In this document: piece after piece, positions 57,364-64,000 of the stretch
Layout of the letters: every line of letters starts with the position of its first letter
How positions within the stretch are numbered: the stretch's first letter is position 1
Assembly (NCBI GenBank): GCA_026075535.2
Contig: AP026547.1
Coordinates: 7,936,001-8,000,000 of the forward strand
Direction of reading: 5' to 3'
DNA length: 64,000 nucleotides
DNA from: Tricholoma matsutake
Lineage: Eukaryota; Basidiomycota; Agaricomycetes; Agaricales; Tricholomataceae
Notes under the pieces: generated by a model
Told to the model about the DNA's origin: nothing
Databases searched by the model: none
What the model saw: the letters and a program-made list of their open reading frames with translations, nothing else
Made by a program: the position numbers and the translations under genes

Positions 57364-57374
57364 AGAACACAACT
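57364..57374 (+). promoter_or_regulatory. Gypsy-A self-priming PBS
   Basis: AGAACACAACT, two bases after the LTR, complementary over 11 bases to AGTTGTGTTCT at 57176-57186. The pair is conserved in copy 1 (2971-2981 with 3159-3169) and broken in copy 2. Confidence 0.85.
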
Positions 57375-57836
57375 TCCCATATCAGTGCGCCTTCTCTTAC
57401 TTGCGCATACGTCATTGTTTCACTGTGCCACATCCAATTACTCATCCTTTCGGCATGAGCTGGAAGTACTTGTATATACATAATCTACCTTTTCTTTTGT
57501 AAGCCGACGCAAGGCCTCGCCTTACCAGTGATCGAGAGGCAGCGCTCATCATTAGGACAGCTGCAACCAGACAACCGATCGGATCTGGTTTAGTTACGAT
57601 TTACATTACTCTATTCAGACGACTATCTTAGTTACAAGCCGAATTCAGTGTTATCTCTGAGATCAGGCACTGTTGGAAGGGTTATTGATCCAAAGTGTCA
57701 AAATAGGCGCCCGACGAACGACGAACCATTGACGAACCTCGACGAACCTTATCACGTGACCCATAAATGTTTGGAGAGGTCTCGAAGAAAAATTTTGAAT
57801 TTGTCGAAGAAGTGATTCATCACAGATTCTACAATT

Positions 57837-58934
57837 ATGTCTGAACCTTCAACTTCTAATCCTGGTCCTAATCCTGTTCCCATACCAGCACTAGAGGTGA
57901 AAATTGATGTGCTCACAGCGCAAATGTCACAATTAGTGTCAGTATTGGCAGCATCACAGCCCAGACAAGCAGAAGTACAGCCAGAGACAACAGGAGAAAG
58001 AGATGATGAGATGGAGGAGATGGTGGAGTGGATATTGCAGGAGGATGAGACGGTGGAGAAATCTGGAAATGGAAAAGCGTGCTTACCTAAGTATGCGCCC
58101 CCACAAATCTTTGACGGTACCATGGAGAATACAAAATCCTTCATCAGCTCTATAGTATTGTACATCCATGGGAGGAAGCCAGAGTTTCGTACAGCTGAGT
58201 CTAGGATTATGTTTGCTCTCTCATACATTCAGGGGGGAAAAGCACAGTTCTGGAGAAACAAGGCTATTAATCAAATTGCCGTGGGAAATAAACCATTTGC
58301 AACCTTCAAGGAATTTCTGGAGAGATTGGAGGCACAGTTTGGAGGCCCTAATCCAAAGGCGACAGCCAATACTAAATTAAAGACCATGCGCCAAGGTTCC
58401 TTAATGGTGGATGAATTTATTTTGCAGTTCAAAGCAGAAGCTTCGCAAACAGACATGGGAGAAGCCGCATTGGTAGAGTTTTTGAAAGCAGGATTAAATC
58501 CCTCTTTATTCAAGTCTATCTACCAACTACCTTCTATGCCAGAGAAGTTGGACGAGTGGTATAATTGGGCAATGCACCTTGACCGGCAATATCGGCAGGA
58601 ACAGGCAGAGTCAAAGTTGATGTACGGAAGTAGTAAATTTGGAAAGTTATCAGGAGGAAAGTCCGAGAAGGGAAAGGCGCCTCAGGCGCAAGCTCCGAGG
58701 GCACAGCCACCGGCCATGGCAGTGACACCTATAGTTACGGAGTCAGCAGCACCAGCAGAGGCAATGGAGGTTGATCAAGTGGGGAGACGAGCCCCACTTA
58801 AATGTTTTAACTGTGGGCAGTTAGGACACATTTCTAAGAATTGTAAGCAGAAGAGAAAGATCAGGGGAGCTACAATCGAGGAAGTGAAGCCGGAGGAAGG
58901 CAGGCAGGAGAATTTTGTGGAAGAGTCCCAGTGA
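57837..58934 (+). CDS. gag: Gypsy-A gag, intact
   Basis: 365 codons, ATG 57837 to TGA 58932-58934. The N-terminus is proline-rich (MSEPSTSNPGPNPVPIPA). The capsid-type region at about residues 95-250 has FISSIVLYIHGRKPEF, LSYIQGGKAQFWR and AGLNPSLFKSIYQLP. The zinc knuckle CFNCGQLGHISKNC (CX2CX4HX4C) is at about 322-336. A 475-base leader separates it from the LTR. It overlaps the pol frame at its stop; pol lies one base back. Gag would assemble particles in the cytoplasm and package the RNA. It is the only undamaged element gene in the window. Confidence 0.9.
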   Translation: MSEPSTSNPGPNPVPIPALEVKIDVLTAQMSQLVSVLAASQPRQAEVQPETTGERDDEMEEMVEWILQEDETVEKSGNGKACLPKYAPPQIFDGTMENTKSFISSIVLYIHGRKPEFRTAESRIMFALSYIQGGKAQFWRNKAINQIAVGNKPFATFKEFLERLEAQFGGPNPKATANTKLKTMRQGSLMVDEFILQFKAEASQTDMGEAALVEFLKAGLNPSLFKSIYQLPSMPEKLDEWYNWAMHLDRQYRQEQAESKLMYGSSKFGKLSGGKSEKGKAPQAQAPRAQPPAMAVTPIVTESAAPAEAMEVDQVGRRAPLKCFNCGQLGHISKNCKQKRKIRGATIEEVKPEEGRQENFVEESQ

Positions 58935-61900
58935 AGGTTTCCCCATTGGTGACCCAGAATCATTACGAGGAAACCCAGAGTAAATCAGAAAAGGAAATCG
59001 AGGAGGAGTACAACTGTTGCGAATCACATGACAAAGAAAATTGTCACATGTCATTTCCGAAAACCTCTAAATTCTTTATTCGCTCTGCGTGAATAGAACC
59101 CGAAATTACCTTGACTGTGGGACTGAAGACAGTGGACATGCATGCAGCTATTGATGTGGAAGCGTTGCTTGACAGTGGTGCTACAGGATTATTTATTAAT
59201 CGATCCTTAATTACCGGAAACAGTATTAACACACGCAAGCTGGTGCAACCTATAATGGTGTACAATATTGATGGAACAGTCAATCATGGAGGAACTATCA
59301 AGGAGGAGGTGACTATGGTACTAAAGTATCAGGAGCATCAGGAGCGAGCCGTATTCAAAGTGTGTGATCTTGGGAAAACCAATCTAATAATAGGATGCCC
59401 ATGGTTACGGAAGCATAATCCTGAAATTGATTGGAAAACTGGGAAAGTACAAATGACTCGTTGTCCTAAGGAATGTAATGTGTATGGGAGGAAGATGAAG
59501 AAGGAAAAAAGGAAAAAGAAAGAGAAAGAACATCCAAGAAAGTATTCAGCTACAATGGAGGAAGTGGACGATGAGGAAATGCCAAATGGGGAAGTTCCAA
59601 TCATGATCGAGAAAGAAGAGCAGAAGCAAACCTTTAGAGCAGTTCGTGGAGGACAGTCGTGGGACAAGAATATCGTGAAGGTGGAGAAGCCAGTGGAGGA
59701 ATGGGTGCCAAAAGTGTATCATGAACATTTGTCAGTGTTCCAAAAGAAGGAGTCTGAGTGAATGCCGGTGTGGAAGCCATGGGATCATGCGATTGAGATG
59801 AAGCCCGGGTTTGTGCCGAAGAAGTTGAAGGTATATCCATTATCTCTGAGGGAACAAGAAGAAGTGGATGCATTCCTGAAGGAGCAATTGCACAAATGAT
59901 ACATACGACCTTCGAAATCACTGCAGACATCACCAATATTCTTTGTGCCCAAAAAAGACCAAAGAAAGAGGGTGTACCAAGTATAGGTATCTGAATGAGT
60001 GGACAGTGAAGAACGTGTACCCCCTGCCATTGATCTCAGAAATTATTGATAAGGTGGGAAAAGCCAAGGTCTTTACAAAATTGGATTTACGATGGGGATA
60101 CAACAATGTACGAATAAAGAAAGGAGATGAGTGGAAGGCTGCATTTGCCATGCGTCGAGGATCCTTTGAGCTGCTTGTCATGTTTTTTGGGATGACTAAT
60201 AGTCCCCTGACCTTTCAAAATATGATGAACAACATTTTCAAGGACATAATAGACAAAGGCGTGGTAATAATATTTATTGACGACATTCTGATATTCACGG
60301 AGGATGAAGAGAATCATGAGGTGATAGTGCAGGAGGTGTTATGGAGGTTGGCAGAGAATGATCTATTTTTGAAACCAGAGAAGTGTGTGTTTGGGGCAAG
60401 CGAGATTGAGTTCCTAGGATTATTGATCAGCCCTGATGGGATCAAAATGGATCTGATCAGGGTACAGGCAATCACAGATTGGCCTGTGCCCACCCATGTC
60501 AAGGAGGTTCAAGCCTTCTTGGGACTCGCAAATTATTATTGTCGCTTTGTGCACAATTTTTCTAAAATTGCCGCACCCTTACATAACCTTACGCGAAAGG
60601 GAGTAGTATGGAGGTGGGGAGAGCAGCAGCAGACAGCATTTGAGGAGTTGAAGAGGAAGTTTGTGGAGGGACCAATATTAGCCCCAGTAGATTTCACATG
60701 CCCTTTGCGAGTGGAATCCGATGCATCCAATTTTGCTACTGGAGTGGTATTATCAATGCTGTGCGAAGATGACAAATGGCATCCTTGTGCATACTTGTCA
60801 AAAGGGTTGAATGATGTGGAGAGGAATTATGATGTGCATGACAAAGAGATGTTGGGGATAATACAAGCATTGGAGGCGTGGAGGCATTATTTGGAGGGAT
60901 GTACGCATCAGATTGAGATCTGGACGGATCATCAAAATCTGCAATACTTCATGTCCGCTAAAAAGCTTAATCGCTGGCAAGCACGTTGGGCACTATTCCT
61001 ATCGTGTTTCAATTTTCACTTGGTCCACAAAGCGGGAAGCTTAATGAGGAAAGCAGATGCATTATCCAGACGTATTGATCATAAAAGGGGGGTGGAGGAG
61101 GACAATAAAAATGTTACCTTACTCAAACCCAAATACTTTCACATTTGTGCTATGCGTCAAGGGCATCTATTAATAGATAGCTCGGAAATGGAAATGTTGT
61201 CTAAAATTAGACAATGCTCAGAAATGGATGATGAAGTAGTGGAAGCCGTGAAAGCTCTGAAGGGAGAGAAGAAAGGTAATATCAAAGGAGATGAATGGGC
61301 TGAGGAACAAGGGTTGGTGTTGTTTCGAGGAAGAGTGTATGTACCAAAGGATCAGGATTTGCGAAGGGAGATCGTCTGGTTACATCACAATATGCTGATT
61401 GCTGGACACCCAGGAAGATGGAAGACATTGGAATTAGTAATGAGAAATTATTGGTGGCCCGGAATTTTGAAGTATGTGTTGGGGTATGTGGATGGATGTG
61501 ATACGTGCATGAGGGGGAAGAAATTTCCAGAGAAACCTGCAGGAAAATTAATGCCAAACCCTATACCTAAAGCGCCGTGGCGAGATATATCTGTGGATTT
61601 TATTACCGGATTACCCGAGGCTCAAGGGTACAATGCAATATTCGTAGTATGTGACCGCTTTACAAAGGAGGTCCATATTATTCCTACTACTACAGAAACC
61701 TCATCATTGGGCTTGGCGTGCCTCTATCTAAATCAGGTATGGCGGTTACATGGGTTACCTGATACCGTTATCTCCAATCACGGACCACAATTTGCTTCCG
61801 CGTTTATGTGAGAACTAAACAACATATTGGGAATTCAAACTAAATTATCTACGGCATATCACCCGCAGACTGATGGGCAGACAGAGAGAATGAATCAGGA

Positions 61901-62738
61901 GATGGAGCAGTACCTACATATGTTTGTCAACTACCGACAAACCGACTGGCCCGAATGGTTGGCAATTGCCAAATTTTCCCACAATAACAAATTCCATTTG
62001 GCTACTTGTATGTCACCCTTTTTTGCGAATTATGGATATCATCCTCGCATGGGAGTAGAACCCAGAAGGGAAGTCAAAGTACAGTCAGTAGAAGATTTTG
62101 TATCTAAGATGCAAAAGGTACAAGAGGAAGCAGAGGTGGCATTGAAGAAAGCATGTGATGACATGATGCGACATGCAGATCGTACTCGAGCACGCGCTCC
62201 AAAGTACAAAGTTGGTGACTTGGTATGGCTAAGTACCAAGGACCTGAATATTCCATGACCTTCGAAGAAACTTACGGAGAAACAAGTTGGCCCATATGCG
62301 ATCTCTAAAGTGATCTCGCCTAATGCGGTAGTGCTAAAATTACCCCGATCATTTAAGATTGATCCCGAGATTAACGTATCCCGCCTACGCCCTTACTGTC
62401 CGCCCACTATTCCTGGCCAACAAACTACTCCACAACCTCCGATAATAGTAGAAGGTGCTCCAGAATACATAGTTGAAGAAATTCTAGACTCACGTCTTCG
62501 ACAGAACAAATTAGAGTTCTTAATAAAGTGGAAAAACTATACCGACGAAAATAATTTGTGGGAACCCAAAGAGAATTGTAAGCGAGCACGTAACGCAATT
62601 GCCCAATTCTTTAAATGTAATCCGAATGCTCTGCATCGCATTGCGAGAATGGTGTATGAGGGGATGAAATTCCGGCCTTACCAAAATTTCACAGAGGGGA
62701 CAAATATAATATTTTCTCGCCTGGAAGTTGAGGCATAA
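58931..62738 (+). pseudogene. Gypsy-A pol: protease, RT, RNase H, integrase, chromodomain
   Basis: Protease EALLDSGATGLFINR (59155). RT: KLDLRWGYNNVRI, FFGMTNSPLTFQNMMN and FIDDILIF with both Asp intact. RNase H: VESDASNFATGVVLSM and DVHDKEMLGI. Integrase: HHNMLIAGHPGRWKTLELV and GCDTCMRGKK, core SVDFITGLPE; the second catalytic Asp box reads VISNHGPQFAS where SDRGPQ is usual. It ends with YHPQTDGQTERMNQEMEQYL. The chromodomain (62460-62640) has EYIVEEILDSRLRQNKLEFL and IKWKNY. Breaks: TGA at 59090, 59759, 59897, 61809 and 62256, and a 2-base loss near 59968. The -1 shift at the gag stop has no canonical heptamer. Confidence 0.9.
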
Positions 62739-62749
62739 AAGGGGGGTAA
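62737..62749 (+). promoter_or_regulatory. Gypsy-A polypurine tract
   Basis: AAAAGGGGGGTAA directly before the 3' LTR and overlapping the pol stop region; plus-strand primer. Confidence 0.8.
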
Positions 62750-63151
62750 TGTCAGAAAACCACCCCATTACCTAATAAACTTTCATTTTTATTTTATTAT
62801 GTCGAATTACGCTACATGACGCCAAATGACGCTATATTTTGATAGCATGAGAATTTTATTTCGCACGCATCAAAATGTATGCGCATGTACGAGTGCATCA
62901 GTAACAACAATGTACAATATATGTAACATAGTATATAAACCCTAAATATATGCCTAGGGGACCCCAGTTGTGTTCTCTTAGGTATTCCACCTACATTTTC
63001 GGTGTGAAAGGCCTATCTCAACAAACTCACCTATTAATAACCCCTCGCATCAAAACCATCAATTCCCCCATCATGCATGCGGATCCCGCCCCCTTCTTGT
63101 AGAGAGAACCTGCATGGTCTTAGCTAGCAGATAGTGGGTGTCACCCTAACA
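62750..63151 (+). repeat. Gypsy-A 3' LTR
   Basis: 402 bp, equal in length to the 5' LTR, followed by the target duplication GTGAC at 63152-63156. Confidence 0.95.
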
Positions 63152-64000
63152 GTGACAAAGTCTGGCTTACATGCTTTGTTGATTATCTTTCACCCCTTTG
63201 CTTTCTTACCTCCCTTGCTTGATGCCAACTGCATAGTGGGTTTCCCTTTTGAAACATTTTTCTTCATGTAGATTTCAACAACTTGTTGCCAGGTCTGGTA
63301 AGTACCCAATTCAATTCTTGACCTCATGATGAAACCTTACCTCATTTCACAGATCATTGTCGTCCATATTATCATCATTCTCCTCATTGTCATCCATCTC
63401 ATCACCATTCATTTCATTGTTGTCTCCTCTTCAACATCTTCATCTTTAAATTCACCATCTTTTTTGCTGTCTTCAGATTCAATTTGGATGCTATCTTCAT
63501 CCTCAGTGAGGACACTTGCTTGAGTCTTAGACTTGGTTGCAGCATGGGTTGGTCTTCGGGCTGGTGTGTTTGAATGGACATCTTCTGGGGGACAGGTATG
63601 TATTTAGTGTTATTTTGGTGCTTCAAAGGCTTGCTCACCTTTCTTGCCTTCAGTATCACCAATCACATTGATCGATGGATCCATCTCTGTGGAAACCTTT
63701 TGCTGGGGTCTTTGTTTCCACTCTGCTTCATACCACACTGCTCCATGATCAGAAGAGAGATATGAACCACTTCAAAGCTCTCATCATGACCACCTACCCT
63801 TCTTGTTAGTGGATTTGATTTTCGCAGTGCATTCCTCTCAACATGACATGTAAGTACTATTCATTATTCGATATGCAAACTGAGCTGACTAACTTGCTTG
63901 ATCAGAGTCAGGACTCTGTTCATGGAGATGCTTGCTCAGACCCTGATGGTCCTGCATCAGAAGCTTCTTGAGCCCAGCACCACATGGGGCATTACCACGT
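63152..64000 (-). pseudogene. DUF6532-like host gene, N-terminal part
   Basis: Minus-strand sequence upstream of the Gypsy-A insertion. It encodes an acidic linker (SVLTEDEDSIQIESEDSKKD at about 63500) and a basic region (TWQQVVEIYMKKNVSKGKPT, about 63290-63230). When the element and one GTGAC are removed it runs directly into 56954 (KPDFVT-YHSQSHILTV) in one frame. The 5' end lies beyond or near 64000. An in-frame TGA near 63200 may be a stop or part of an intron starting GTGAAAG. DNA-binding or chromatin roles have been guessed for such proteins, but nothing here proves one. Confidence 0.4.

Larger units (their letters stand above)
56960..63151 (+). mobile_element. Gypsy-A copy 3, full-length chromodomain Ty3/gypsy
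   Basis: 6,192 bp with 402-bp LTRs and an exact 5-bp duplication GTGAC (56955-56959 and 63152-63156). Gag is intact; pol has one frameshift and five stops. It is the reference copy for the two reverse fragments at 1-3393 and 7980-12022. It is inserted into a minus-strand host-type gene. Confidence 0.95.

Noticed and set aside
1..64000. Bacterial, phage or viral gene cluster
   Set aside because: Introns, LTRs, LINEs and MITEs dominate, and no prokaryotic ribosome-binding-site operon or viral structural gene was seen.

Overview
This window looks like transposon-dense chromatin of a filamentous basidiomycete (Agaricomycete type). The genes carry short GT-AG introns of 49-73 bp. The elements are chromodomain Ty3/gypsy, Copia, two LINEs with apurinic-type endonuclease and RNase H, hAT-like foldback MITEs and a CACTA-like element. 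The one dense host-like gene is a P-loop NTPase/nuclease protein of the fungal Crinkler-like type. No tRNA, rRNA, CRISPR array or prokaryotic operon was seen. Family names come from motif recognition by eye, without database searches.

Layout. 1-3393: a reverse-oriented Gypsy-A leader and LTR split by a 2.74-kb CACTA-like element. 3394-7979: two divergent uncharacterised gene remnants (4488-6564), a minus-strand ORF carrying MITE1, and gene-poor flanks. 7980-12022: a scrambled Gypsy-A copy with alternating orientations. 12023-12840: palindrome-repeat and inverted-repeat remnants. 13003-15982 (-): four-exon NTPase-nuclease gene with one in-frame TAG. 16130-22570: LINE-1 element. 22663-25659 (-): decayed gene of an abundant uncharacterised basidiomycete family, transposase-like. 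26619-32194: Copia element containing a SINE-like insert and MITE2. 32200-47203: LINE-2, broken by MITE3, a full Gypsy-B (36338-43759) and MITE4. 47204-54903: Gypsy-C, itself carrying a 1.2-kb insert with CpG satellites and an antisense zinc-cluster gene. 55510-56959 plus 63152-64000 (-): one host-type gene (DUF6532-like) split by the near-complete Gypsy-A at 56960-63151.

Cross-cutting observations. (1) All three gypsy families have an 11-nt primer binding site two bases after the 5' LTR that is exactly complementary to an 11-mer inside the same LTR, about 33-35 bp after a TATA-like box; this is the Tf1 self-priming layout. (2) Both complete LTR pairs differ almost only by C/T or G/A changes at CpG sites, and most nonsense codons in the elements are TGA where CGA is expected, so these copies look young but inactivated by CpG-directed deamination. 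(3) Removing MITE2, MITE4 and the CACTA-like element with one target duplication restores the host reading frame or the paralogous empty site, so the nesting order can be read directly. (4) Two gypsy families carry different extra genes after pol: a sense double zinc-knuckle ORF in Gypsy-B and an antisense intron-containing Zn2Cys6 gene in Gypsy-C.
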